Positions 23,498 to 31,740 of a stretch of DNA of 36,275 nucleotides are shown here, piece after piece. Source of the DNA: Candidatus Cloacimonadota bacterium. GTDB taxonomy: Bacteria; Cloacimonadota; Cloacimonadia; Cloacimonadales; Cloacimonadaceae. Where the stretch lies: the NCBI GenBank assembly GCA_020532215.1, contig JAJBBF010000025.1:1-36275 (forward strand). The letters run 5' to 3'. Under the pieces are notes generated by a model. It was not told the DNA's origin. It searched no databases and worked only from the letters and a program-made list of their open reading frames with translations. Positions within the stretch are counted from its first letter, which is position 1, and each line of letters starts with the position of its first letter. The position numbers and the translations under genes were made by a program.

Positions 23498-26185
23498 ATG
23501 CACCGAATGAGGTTTATAACACTGCTCGCCGCTCTGCTGGCGCTGGGAGCTCTGGGCGCGGCGCCGCTCGTGAACACCCCTGTGCTGGTTCAGCAGCCGG
23601 ATGGAGCTGAGCTCAGCATCCTTGCCAGCGGCGACGAATTTCACAACTGGCTGCACGACAAAGAAAACTTCACGATAGTCCAGAACGATCAAGGCTACTA
23701 CGTTTACGCCCGGCAGGACGGGGAAAAAGTGGCAGCGACCGACTGGATCGTGGGGCGCGATCTGCCGCAGCACAAGGGTTTGCAGCCGGGCATCAACCTT
23801 TCCCGGGACCTGATCTCGGCCAAATACTCACGTTATGCCGGGATGAGGGATTACAGCAACGCCAAGTCTCCGCATACCGGGGATTTCAACAACCTGGTGG
23901 TCTTCATCAAATTCTCCGACGATCCGGATTTCACCAGCCCGCTCGGGGTCTATGAAGAGATCTTCAACAACCCGGCCGGGAATTCGATGAAGCGTTATTT
24001 CTGGGAGGCCTCCTACGGCCAGCTTAACGTCAATTCGACCTTCTACCCCGTTCCCGACGGCTCCACCATCCTCTGTTACACAGACATCTATCCCCGCGCC
24101 TATTTCAAGGCCCACAGCGCGGCGAATCCAAAAGGATACAACGGCGACGGCGAACGCACCGAAAGAGAGCATCAGCTGCTGCTGCGGGCTGTGAACGCGA
24201 TCGCGCCGGAAGTTCCGGCCGGCCTGGTGATAGACGGCGACGGCGACGGCTATGTGGACAACACCTGCTTCATCATCAAGGGATCCCCGGAAGGCTGGGC
24301 GGAATTGCTCTGGCCGCACCGCTGGGTTCTTTACACCGTGGACGCCATGATCCACGGGAAGCGGGTCTGGGACTTCAATTTCCAGATCGAAACCTCCACC
24401 CTTGGCTCCGGCGCGGGAGTGCTTTCCCACGAGATGTTCCACAGCCTGAGCGCTCCTGACCTCTACCGTTACAGCGACACAACCATCGATCCCGTCGGCA
24501 GGTGGGACATCATGTGCTCGGACCAGAACCCGCCCCAGCACATGAGCGTATGGATGAAGCACAAGTACGGCCAGTGGATCTCGGACATCCCGGAAATCAC
24601 CTCCTCCGGCACCTATACCCTGGCACCGGTGGCCTCCTCCGCCACTAACAACATCTGGCGCGTGCCCAGCTGGAAAAGCGGAGAGTACTATCTGCTGGAA
24701 TACCGCCGCCCCTCCACGAATTACGACCACAACATTCCCGGCGCCGGGCTGCTGGTCTACCGGCTGGATGTTTCCGAAAACGGCAACGCCCAGGGCCCGC
24801 CGGACGAGCTTTACATCTACCGCCCCAACGCCAACAATACCACCACCAACGGGTCGCTCAACTCGGCGGAATTTTCGCTGCAGGAAGGGCGCACCGCGAT
24901 GAACGAAGCTACTGTCCCAAGCGGATTCATGAGCAACAACAGCCCCGGCGGGCTCAACCTCTATGAGGTAGGCGAAGCCGGCGAGACCATCACTTTCAAG
25001 ATCAAGGTCTCAGATATTCAGCTCACCTATCCCCGCGGCGGCGAAACCTGGTTCTCCGGCAGTAACAAGACCATCACCTGGAAAGCCAAAAACCTCACGG
25101 GAACCGTGACCGTGGAGTACAGCACCGACGGCGGCGATAGTTGGTCCAGCCTGGCCACGGCGGCGCCCAACAACGGATCCTACAGCTGGAACAACCTCCC
25201 TCTGCTCGATTCCAGCCAGGTTTTCCTGCGCCTCACCCAAAACTCCAACGGACAGACGGACAGCAATATCTATCCGCTGGCAATAGTCAGCGAAATGCCT
25301 GTCCCGGCAGGGATCTGGCCGCCCGACGGGGCAACCGGGATTCCCACCAACCCCCTGCTGGACTGGACCGCCGTTCCCGGAGTGACCGGTTACCAGCTGC
25401 AGGTATCCGCCGACCCCGATTTCGGCAGCTTCGTGGTCAACGCCATCGACCATCCGGAGGATGAATACCAGCTGCATTCCCTGACGCCCTTCCAGACATA
25501 TCATTGGCGCGTGCGCAGCCTCTCCGACATCGGAGCGGGGGATTTTTCCCCGGCGAGGTGCTTCACCACTGGCAACACCACTGAACTTCCTGCGCCACCA
25601 GTGCTTACATCCCCGGCGCACCAGGCTGAGAATCAGGCCCTGGCCATCGAATTCGCCTGGACCGCCATGCCCCTGGCGGATAGCTATAACCTTCAGATCT
25701 CCCAAAGCGTTTGGTTCGAGGATCCGGATTTCGACCTCCAGAACCTGACAGCCGCCAGCCAGCTCGTATCCGGCCTGCTGCCAGGCCGCAGCTATTACTG
25801 GCGGGTTAGGGCCGCAAACGTTGCCGGGTATAGCAATTTCAGCCAGATCAGGCAATTCTCCACCCGCTATTCCACTGCCGCGGAAGACGAAACAATTCCG
25901 GAAGCGGTAAACCGGCTACACCAGAATCATCCCAATCCCTTCAATCCCTCCACCACCATCAGCCTGAGCGTTAAAGACCTCAGCCAGCCCGCCTCGTTGC
26001 AGATCTTCGACATCCGGGGAAGGCTGGTCCGCAGCCTCTTCGCCGGAATGCCTACAGGGCATCAGCTCCAGCTGGGTTGGGACGGCAAAGACGACAGGGG
26101 CCAGGCCTGCGCCAGCGGGATCTACCACTACAGGCTGCGCTCCGGCACCTATGTTGAAACCCGTAAGATGATACTCTTAAAATAA
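23498..26185 (+). CDS. secreted M6-family metalloprotease with C-terminal sorting-like domain
   Basis: The 895-aa protein starts with a signal peptide (about 1-22, cut near LGAAP). A propeptide-like region precedes the M6 (immune inhibitor A-like) catalytic domain, whose zinc motif is HEMFHSLSAPDLY (H311, E312, H315). After about residue 500 come an Ig-like domain (TYPRGGETWFSGSNKTITW) and two fibronectin-type repeats (LDWTAVPGVTGYQLQVS; FAWTAMPLADSYNLQIS). The last 90 residues (from about 806) contain HPNPFNPSTTI, DIRGRLVRSL and ASGIYHYRL. That is the FlgD-like/type-9 secretion tail seen on secreted proteins of FCB bacteria. It probably digests extracellular protein to supply amino acids. 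Its own terminator follows. Confidence 0.92.
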   Translation: MHRMRFITLLAALLALGALGAAPLVNTPVLVQQPDGAELSILASGDEFHNWLHDKENFTIVQNDQGYYVYARQDGEKVAATDWIVGRDLPQHKGLQPGINLSRDLISAKYSRYAGMRDYSNAKSPHTGDFNNLVVFIKFSDDPDFTSPLGVYEEIFNNPAGNSMKRYFWEASYGQLNVNSTFYPVPDGSTILCYTDIYPRAYFKAHSAANPKGYNGDGERTEREHQLLLRAVNAIAPEVPAGLVIDGDGDGYVDNTCFIIKGSPEGWAELLWPHRWVLYTVDAMIHGKRVWDFNFQIETSTLGSGAGVLSHEMFHSLSAPDLYRYSDTTIDPVGRWDIMCSDQNPPQHMSVWMKHKYGQWISDIPEITSSGTYTLAPVASSATNNIWRVPSWKSGEYYLLEYRRPSTNYDHNIPGAGLLVYRLDVSENGNAQGPPDELYIYRPNANNTTTNGSLNSAEFSLQEGRTAMNEATVPSGFMSNNSPGGLNLYEVGEAGETITFKIKVSDIQLTYPRGGETWFSGSNKTITWKAKNLTGTVTVEYSTDGGDSWSSLATAAPNNGSYSWNNLPLLDSSQVFLRLTQNSNGQTDSNIYPLAIVSEMPVPAGIWPPDGATGIPTNPLLDWTAVPGVTGYQLQVSADPDFGSFVVNAIDHPEDEYQLHSLTPFQTYHWRVRSLSDIGAGDFSPARCFTTGNTTELPAPPVLTSPAHQAENQALAIEFAWTAMPLADSYNLQISQSVWFEDPDFDLQNLTAASQLVSGLLPGRSYYWRVRAANVAGYSNFSQIRQFSTRYSTAAEDETIPEAVNRLHQNHPNPFNPSTTISLSVKDLSQPASLQIFDIRGRLVRSLFAGMPTGHQLQLGWDGKDDRGQACASGIYHYRLRSGTYVETRKMILLK

Positions 26186-26216
26186 CTTAGCTTGGCCACT
26201 CCGAGGCCATGCCGAT

Positions 26217-26254
26217 AAAATTAGCAGTTCATCCCTTGGACTGCTAATTTTTTT
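26217..26254 (+). terminator. rho-independent terminator after the M6 protease
   Basis: A 14-bp stem, AAAATTAGCAGTTC (26217-26230) with GGACTGCTAATTTT (26238-26251), contains one G-U pair and a 7-base loop. It is followed by T residues to 26254. The arms' own A and T runs make it able to act in both directions. Confidence 0.9.
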
Positions 26255-26255
26255 C

Positions 26256-26283
26256 TTGCTTTTTTGGGGCAGGGCTTTATAAT
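26256..26283 (+). promoter_or_regulatory. sigma70-type promoter of the second Hsp20 gene
   Basis: TTGCTT (26256-26261), a 16-bp spacer and a perfect TATAAT (26278-26283) lie 33 bp ahead of the Hsp20 ATG. The promoter starts right after the preceding terminator. No CIRCE-type inverted repeat is seen. Confidence 0.7.
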
Positions 26284-26316
26284 TGAATGTAGAGATTCAT
26301 TTAAAGGAGGTTCAAA

Positions 26317-26754
26317 ATGAAGATCGTACCTTATCGTAAAGGACAAGAACTGAGACCCATGGGCACCATGCTCAGCATTTTCGACGATTTCTTCAACCGC
26401 GCCTTCGAAGAGGATGCCGGAGACGATAATTTCCGCTCCATGGCGATGGACATCGTCGAGCATGACAAGGAATTCGAGATCCTGGCCAATCTGCCGGGAT
26501 TCAAGAAAGAGAACGTGAAGATCTCTGTGCACGACAACCAGTTGCTGATCGAGGCCAAATGCTCTGAAAACAAGGAAGAGACCAAGGGCACGGTGTACCG
26601 CTGCGAACGCTACAGCGGAAGCTACCGCCGCAACATGCTTCTGCCGGAAAACTCAGATCTGGCCAAGATCTCCGCCAAAATGGAAGATGGCGTGCTGCAG
26701 CTGATCATTCCCAAAAAGGAACCCTCTCCGCAGAAAGAGATCGTGATCGAATAA
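26317..26754 (+). CDS. Hsp20/alpha-crystallin small heat-shock protein
   Basis: The 145-aa protein is a standard bacterial small heat-shock protein. The N-terminal arm (1-42) includes MLSIFDDFFNRAF. The alpha-crystallin domain (about 43-135) has DKEFEILANLPGFKKENVKI, SGSYRRNMLLPEN and DGVLQLIIPK, the last being the conserved GxLxxxxPK motif. It ends IVIE, an IxI-like tail that could dock into neighbouring subunits. It has a very strong ribosome site (AAAGGAGG), a consensus-like promoter and a tight terminator, so it is a highly expressed single-gene unit. It is closer to the classical IbpA/Hsp18 type than the other Hsp20 at 19002-19442. Confidence 0.95.
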   Translation: MKIVPYRKGQELRPMGTMLSIFDDFFNRAFEEDAGDDNFRSMAMDIVEHDKEFEILANLPGFKKENVKISVHDNQLLIEAKCSENKEETKGTVYRCERYSGSYRRNMLLPENSDLAKISAKMEDGVLQLIIPKKEPSPQKEIVIE

Positions 26755-26771
26755 AAGAACGCCCATACACA

Positions 26772-26808
26772 AACAGGCGCGGAACCAAAGCTCCGCGCCT
26801 GTTTTTTT
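26772..26808 (+). terminator. rho-independent terminator after the second Hsp20 gene
   Basis: A 12-bp perfect stem, AACAGGCGCGGA (26772-26783) with TCCGCGCCTGTT (26792-26803), has an 8-base loop and seven T residues (26802-26808). It lies between convergent genes and may also stop transcription from the lipocalin gene, with a weaker tail on that strand. Confidence 0.9.
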
Positions 26809-26820
26809 GTTCTGAAAACC

Positions 26821-27365
26821 CTATTTGAAGCTGCCGGTGAACACCAGTTTGCCGGTGTCCCAGCCATTCGCGTCCAGCCAGGTTACGATCTCGTCGTAGA
26901 GGGCTCTGTCGATGGCTTTTTCGCGGGTGAGGATCCACAGGTATTCCCGCTTGGATTCGCCTACCACTGAATAGCTGTAGTTGGCCTGGTCCAGTTTAAC
27001 GATCCAGTAATCCGCCTTGATCGGCCAGAAGAACTGCACCTTCAGTTTGGAATTGCTGTCGTCCACAGGCCAGGCTGTGGCTTTGCGCTGGGCTTTGATT
27101 TGTATTCCCTCTTTGTCGGCATAGCAGGTGTTGACAACGTTGATCTTGCCCTTGCTGTTCAGCGAATACTCCGCGGTGACCAGTTCCCCGCAATCGGCTT
27201 TTTGAAAGCGAAAGGGGAAGAACGACTGCTGGTACCAGACGCCCAGATAGCGTTCCAGATCCACATTATCGACGGTTTGCACGGGATTTTCCGAGGCCTG
27301 GGCCTGGCAACTGACCCCAGACTCATGATGATCAGCAGGATCATGATGGTAAAGATCTGATTCAT
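26821..27365 (-). CDS. Blc-like lipocalin lipoprotein with apparent one-base frameshift
   Basis: The intact mature domain (about 150 aa, from 27282 down) carries the lipocalin signature LERYLGVWYQ, then strands with VVNTCYADKEG, ADYWIVKLD and YLWILTREK, typical of bacterial outer-membrane lipocalins that bind lipids. Its only start in that frame is a GTG without a ribosome site. A good start with AAGGAAG upstream (ATG 27365) encodes a hydrophobic leader (MNQIFTIMILLIIMSL) in another frame. Adding one G to the G4 run at 27315-27318 joins the two as SLGVSCQAQASENPVQ, giving a plausible lipobox cysteine. Either a sequencing or assembly error, a recent mutation, or a phase-variable tract; the first seems most likely. 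Confidence 0.8.
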
Positions 27366-27396
27366 GGTGCTTCCTTTGGGTTGATTATTTACCTAA

Positions 27397-27424
27397 ATAA
27401 TAAAGCCAGACCAGCCTTGTGCAA
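27397..27424 (-). promoter_or_regulatory. putative promoter of the lipocalin gene
   Basis: On the minus strand TTGCAC (complement of 27419-27424), a 16-bp spacer and TATTAT (complement of 27397-27402) lie 32 bp before ATG 27365. This supports 27365 rather than 27282 as the gene's true start. Confidence 0.5.
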
Positions 27425-27484
27425 GCACAAGATATCAATCCAACCCGGCTGTGTGCCTCTTTCTTGCCGGCATAGGCACCGGGA

Positions 27485-29146
27485 TCAGCGTAATAGCAGA
27501 ATCTTGGCTTCGGTCACTCCCGTTGGGGAGGACAGACGGCAGAAATATAGTCCCGGCGCGCATCCCTGGGTGTTCCAGACATAGGGGTTGCAATTACGCC
27601 TTACAAGCACTGATTCTACCTTTTGCCCGCGGATATTGAAGATCTCCAGGCTTGCCGCGGAGGCATCAGGCAACTCACAACTGATCCGAAGGTTTTGGCC
27701 AACCCGGCAGGGGTTGGGGCGAACCTGAAGCAGGGCAAGCGCTTGCTGTGTCTGGGCTGCATCCGCCACCCCGGTGCCCTGAACCGTCAATCCCGTAACA
27801 AAGATATCGGCTTCTCCGGAACTTGGCACTTGAGTTGGCCCGAAATCGGCGCTGGCGCGAAAGTATCCGCAGAGATTCAGTTGGCCGTCGCTTTCGGGTT
27901 TGACGGACTGCCCGGAATCCTGTAGCTGCCCGCCGGCGCGAACACTCCAAAGCCAGTTCCCTGCTGTATCCAGGGCAGCAATGAACACATCGGTCAAGCC
28001 TGCGCTGACCAGGTTTGTGGGGCCAAAATCGCCAGTTCCGGAAAAGTAGCCCGTCACGCAGCAATTTCCGGCTGGGTCGCAGCCGATGCCCCGACCTTCG
28101 TTGAAACCTGTTCCCCCAGCCCGTTTGGACCACAGCCAGTTGCCGTCCGGATCGAGCTTGCTGATGCAGATATCCTGCTCATCCAGGCAGGTGAGAGCGG
28201 TGGCGCCAAAAAGTATGGTGTGGCTGAACATTCCGGCCACATAGCAGTTGCCAGCTGCGTCAACGTCGATCTCCCTGCCGTAGGCGTAGCAGGGCCAGGT
28301 GCCGCCGGCCCGCCTGGTCCAGAGCCAGGCTCCGGCAGAGCTGAGTTTGGATACAAAGAGGCAGTCGCATTCGTTGGCTGTGAAGTTATCGGGTCCGAAA
28401 TCCGCCACATCGTCATAGAAAACTCCTGTAACGTAGCAATTTCCGTAGCTGTCGAGGGCGATCCCATTGCCGCTGTCGGGATCGGAGCCGCCGGCTCGGT
28501 TCGCCCACAGCCAGTTGCCGTCGCTGTCCAATTTGGCGATGAAAATATCACAGATCCAATCCGCTGGATTGATGGTCAGGCTGGTCTGGCCAAAATCCGC
28601 AGTATCACCGAAGCTGCCTGTCACAAAAGCGTTGCCGCTGTTATCCACGGCTATCCCCACCCCGTAATCTGCATCGGTTCCGCCGCCCCGGACAGCCCAA
28701 AGCCAGTTTCCCGCAGCATCCAGTTTGGCCACGAACACATCCTGCTGGCCTTCGCTGCTGAGGCTGTGCGTGCCAAAGGAGGCTTGGGTGTTAAAATTGC
28801 CCACAACATAGATATGGCCGGCATTATCCGTGGCGATCGAGTTGGCGTAGCAAGCTCCGCTGCCGGTGGCGCTCACCGCCCAGAGCCAGTTGCCCTGGGA
28901 ATCCAGCTTGGCCACGAATACAGTCTCATGGCCCGAGCTGAGGCCGTGGCTGCCAAAACTGGCCTGGCCGCTATAATCTCCTGTCACATAGATATTTCCC
29001 GCGTTGTCCCGGGCAATGCTGTAGGCGTGGTCAGAAGCGCTGCCTCCAGCACTTCGCGTCCACTGCCATTGCGGAGTTTGGGCATTCAGAATGGCAGCCC
29101 CGAGCAGCATCGCCAAGCTCCCTGAGATAAGTTTCATGGCGTTCAT
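27485..29146 (-). CDS. secreted seven-repeat beta-propeller protein with C-terminal sorting-like domain
   Basis: The 553-aa protein has a signal peptide (about 1-22, cut after LNAQ) and seven consecutive repeats of about 60 residues (about 25-450). Each contains variants of GNWLWAVRAGG, then D-x-AGN-x-YVTG-x-F, FG and DVFVAKLD. This is the SBBP-repeat pattern, and seven units would close one seven-bladed propeller. The final 80 residues (RPNPCRVGQNLRISCEL, SLEIFNIRGQKVESV, PGLYFCRL) match a FlgD-like/type-9 sorting tail, as on the M6 protease. Several blades contain Cys-rich loops (GNCYV, ECDCLFV). The protein is likely surface-exposed or released; ligand unknown. A strong AGGGAGG precedes the ATG. 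Confidence 0.85.
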   Translation of the reverse strand: MNAMKLISGSLAMLLGAAILNAQTPQWQWTRSAGGSASDHAYSIARDNAGNIYVTGDYSGQASFGSHGLSSGHETVFVAKLDSQGNWLWAVSATGSGACYANSIATDNAGHIYVVGNFNTQASFGTHSLSSEGQQDVFVAKLDAAGNWLWAVRGGGTDADYGVGIAVDNSGNAFVTGSFGDTADFGQTSLTINPADWICDIFIAKLDSDGNWLWANRAGGSDPDSGNGIALDSYGNCYVTGVFYDDVADFGPDNFTANECDCLFVSKLSSAGAWLWTRRAGGTWPCYAYGREIDVDAAGNCYVAGMFSHTILFGATALTCLDEQDICISKLDPDGNWLWSKRAGGTGFNEGRGIGCDPAGNCCVTGYFSGTGDFGPTNLVSAGLTDVFIAALDTAGNWLWSVRAGGQLQDSGQSVKPESDGQLNLCGYFRASADFGPTQVPSSGEADIFVTGLTVQGTGVADAAQTQQALALLQVRPNPCRVGQNLRISCELPDASAASLEIFNIRGQKVESVLVRRNCNPYVWNTQGCAPGLYFCRLSSPTGVTEAKILLLR

Positions 29147-29378
29147 CGTTCCTCCCTGGCTCAGAATATGTACAAGATCACTTTTTGAATCATATTGAAA
29201 TCAAGTCAAGTTATTTATTGTACACAAGAGCTTAGAACTATGCACCACACTCTTAATGATATCAATGGCGGCTTGCCAGAGGAGGTGCAAAACCACCATT
29301 TCCCGCCTTTTCCCTTGACGGATATGCCAAGCCCAAAAAACGTGAAAGCATAGAAATAATATAGCTTTGGAGATTTAC
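29147..29378. other. divergent promoter region, propeller gene and kamD
   Basis: The 232 bp between the divergent genes are AT-rich near both starts. No promoter pair is convincing on either strand. There is no B12 box, although kamD-kamE encode a cobalamin enzyme. Confidence 0.4.
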
Positions 29379-30935
29379 ATGCTCAAGCTGTCTCTTGCTG
29401 ACGCCGCCAAACAGCGGGCTCGCGACGCTGCCGCCAGGATCGCCGGCTCTTTTGCCTGGTTGTTCGATGAATACACCTCGCTAACCATTGAGCGCACGGT
29501 TTTGCGCCTCATGGGCATCGACGGCGCCCTGAAGGACGGAAAACCCCTGCCAAACGTGGTTGTGGACCAGTTGCGCGCCCAGCAGGCCCTGGCCAGAGGC
29601 GCTGCCATCCCCGTTGCCAACGCCATGCTGGCCAAAAACATAAGCGCCCAGTCTGTGGCGGATTCCGTCGGGCACGGCGAACTCGACCTCTCCGAATTGC
29701 CTAAGGCAGCGCCGGATGAGATATTCAAGATCTTGGACACACTTTCTGACCAAATGCTGGCTCACATCGCCAAACAGCGTTCAACCCGGGAGCAAATGTT
29801 TGCCCAGTACGGTCCCCGGCGCGTTCCGGCCATCTATGTGATCGTGGCCACCGGAAACATCTACGAGGATGTGGTTCAGGCCAGGGCCGCCGCCTCTGAA
29901 GGCGCGGACATCATCGCCGTGATCCGTTCCACCGCCCAATCGCTGTTGGACTACGTGCCTTTCGGAGCCACAACTGTAGGCTTCGGTGGCACTTACGCCA
30001 CCCAAGAAAACTTCCGGATCATGCGCGTCGCCCTGGACGAGATATCAGAGCAAGAGCAGCGTTACATCAGCCTCACCAACTACGCCTCCGGGCTCTGCAT
30101 GCCCGAAATCTCCGCCATGGGGGCGATCGAGCGGCTGGACCTCTTGCTCAACGACGCCATGTACGGCATCCTCTTCCGCGACATCAATCCCCGCCGCACC
30201 TTGCTGGACCAGTATTTCAGCCGGATGATCAATGCCTATGCCGGCATCGAGATCCAGACCGGAGAAGACAACTACCTCACCACCTCCGACGCCGTGGAAA
30301 AGGCCTACACCGTGACGGCCTCGCAGCTTCTCAACGAACAGTTCGCCCTGCTGAGCGGCATCAAACCTGAAAAGATGGGGCTCGGGCACGCCCACGAGAT
30401 CGATCCTGAGCTGCCCAACAGTTTTTCTTATGAACTTGCCCACGCTCTGCTTACCCGCGAACTCTTTCCCGAAGCTCCGGTTAAATACATGCCGCCCACC
30501 AAGTTCGCCAGCGGCAATATCTTCAAGACCCATCTCATGGACGCCATGTTCAATTTCATCGGCCAGCTTACCGGGCAGGGCGTGCAGTTGTTGGGCATGA
30601 TGACCGAGGCGATCCACACCCCGCATCTGGCGGACCGGTCTCTGGCAATCGAAAACGCGCAGTATATCTTCAAGGCTGTGCAAGATCTCGATGCCAGCCT
30701 CAGCCTGGCTCCAGACAGCTGGGTGAATCAGCGCGCCAATCAGGTTCTGAACGAGGCCGCGGAATTCCTGGAGGGCGTGGCCGCCGAAGGGCTCTTTGCC
30801 GCCATGGCGAGAGGCGAATTTGCCGACATCAAGCGTCCCGAAACCGGCGGCAAGGGACTGGACGGAGTATTCCGCAAGGACGAAGGCTATTTTAATCCCT
30901 TCCTGAACAAGCTGACCAAGGAGCTGGGACTATGA
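29379..30935 (+). CDS. kamD: lysine 5,6-aminomutase, alpha subunit
   Basis: This 518-aa subunit forms the TIM barrel of the AdoCbl- and PLP-dependent enzyme that moves the terminal amino group of D-lysine (or L-beta-lysine) from C6 to C5 in lysine fermentation. Recognition rests on overall similarity, size and pairing with a convincing beta subunit. Familiar stretches are RRVPAIYVIVATGNIYEDVV, ATTVGFGGTYATQENFRI and SYELAHALLTRELFPEAP. The start at ATG 29379 has GGAG 6 bp upstream; a TTG 12 bp earlier is rejected. Its stop overlaps the beta-subunit start (ATGA), so the subunits are made together. Other lysine-fermentation genes (kamA, kdd, kce, kal) are not in the window. Confidence 0.92.
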   Translation: MLKLSLADAAKQRARDAAARIAGSFAWLFDEYTSLTIERTVLRLMGIDGALKDGKPLPNVVVDQLRAQQALARGAAIPVANAMLAKNISAQSVADSVGHGELDLSELPKAAPDEIFKILDTLSDQMLAHIAKQRSTREQMFAQYGPRRVPAIYVIVATGNIYEDVVQARAAASEGADIIAVIRSTAQSLLDYVPFGATTVGFGGTYATQENFRIMRVALDEISEQEQRYISLTNYASGLCMPEISAMGAIERLDLLLNDAMYGILFRDINPRRTLLDQYFSRMINAYAGIEIQTGEDNYLTTSDAVEKAYTVTASQLLNEQFALLSGIKPEKMGLGHAHEIDPELPNSFSYELAHALLTRELFPEAPVKYMPPTKFASGNIFKTHLMDAMFNFIGQLTGQGVQLLGMMTEAIHTPHLADRSLAIENAQYIFKAVQDLDASLSLAPDSWVNQRANQVLNEAAEFLEGVAAEGLFAAMARGEFADIKRPETGGKGLDGVFRKDEGYFNPFLNKLTKELGL

Positions 30936-31678
30936 GCAAGAAAAACATGATTCGCCCCTATGGCGATACCTCCGGCGACGGCAAGATGCAGCTTTCCTTC
31001 TGTCTGCCAGTGCCTCCTGACGCCTGGGGCAAAGAGGCCGCGCGCCTGCTGCTGAAAAACATCGGCTATGACGAGATCGAGATTTGCGGAGTGCGCGACC
31101 TGCGTGAAGGTTACACCCATTTCATCGCCTACGCGGTAACTCCGGCTTTCGTGGATCCCTCCAACATCAAGGTAAAAGTGGTGGAAACCCCGGTGATGGA
31201 CATGGAGGCCACTGACGCCTACATCCAGGACAACATCGGCCGCGAGATCACGGTGGTGGGAGCTTGCATCGAAAGCGATGCCCACACCGTGGGGATCGAC
31301 GCCATCATGAACATGAAGGGCTACAACCACCGCTATGGCTTGGAACGCTACCAGGGCTTCAACGCCATCAATCTCGGCGCCCAGGTCCCATCCGAAGAGC
31401 TTTTGCGCCGCGCCCGCGAGGCCAATGCCGATGTGATCCTCGTTTCCCAGGTGGTCACCCAGAAAAACATCCACATCAAAAACCTCACCCGGCTCATCGA
31501 ACTGGCCGAGGCGGAACAGCTGAGAGACAAAATGCTCTTCATCTGCGGCGGCCCCAGGATCTCGCACGAACTGGCGATAGAGCTCGGTTATGATGCTGGA
31601 TTCGGCACAGGCACATATTCCACCGATGTGGCGTCTTACATTGCGATCACACTTGCTGGTCGGATCGTGAAAGGGTGA
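30932..31678 (+). CDS. kamE: lysine 5,6-aminomutase, beta subunit
   Basis: The 248-aa subunit carries the cobalamin-binding Rossmann domain. The base-off B12 motif DxHxxG is present as ESDAHTVGIDAIMNMKGYNH: H118 is the lower cobalt ligand and K129 the lysine that forms the internal aldimine with PLP. The 11-residue spacing equals that of His133 and Lys144 in the Clostridium sticklandii enzyme. The N-terminal domain precedes it. The final codons (VKG, stop) are made of the first octamers of the left inverted repeat of the adjacent cassette, so the last residues may have been rewritten by an insertion. Confidence 0.94.
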   Translation: MSKKNMIRPYGDTSGDGKMQLSFCLPVPPDAWGKEAARLLLKNIGYDEIEICGVRDLREGYTHFIAYAVTPAFVDPSNIKVKVVETPVMDMEATDAYIQDNIGREITVVGACIESDAHTVGIDAIMNMKGYNHRYGLERYQGFNAINLGAQVPSEELLRRAREANADVILVSQVVTQKNIHIKNLTRLIELAEAEQLRDKMLFICGGPRISHELAIELGYDAGFGTGTYSTDVASYIAITLAGRIVKG

Positions 31679-31697
31679 AAGGGTGAAAGGGTGTAAC
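31667..31697 (+). repeat. left terminal inverted repeat of the cassette
   Basis: Three perfect tandem copies of GTGAAAGG are followed by GTGTAAC. It overlaps the end of kamE, whose TGA is at 31676-31678. Confidence 0.9.
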
Positions 31698-31740
31698 ATT
31701 ATGCCGGATCTGGCGGCGAAGAACCCATAGAGGTAACAAC

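Noticed and set aside
26256-26316. CIRCE (HrcA) operator ahead of the Hsp20 gene
   Set aside because: No TTAGCACTC-N9-GAGTGCTAA-like inverted repeat is present; the TTAGCAG there belongs to the preceding terminator stem.
29147-29378. Cobalamin riboswitch ahead of kamD-kamE
   Set aside because: Expected because the enzyme uses B12, but no B12-box or GCCACTG-type element and no supporting stem arrangement were found.
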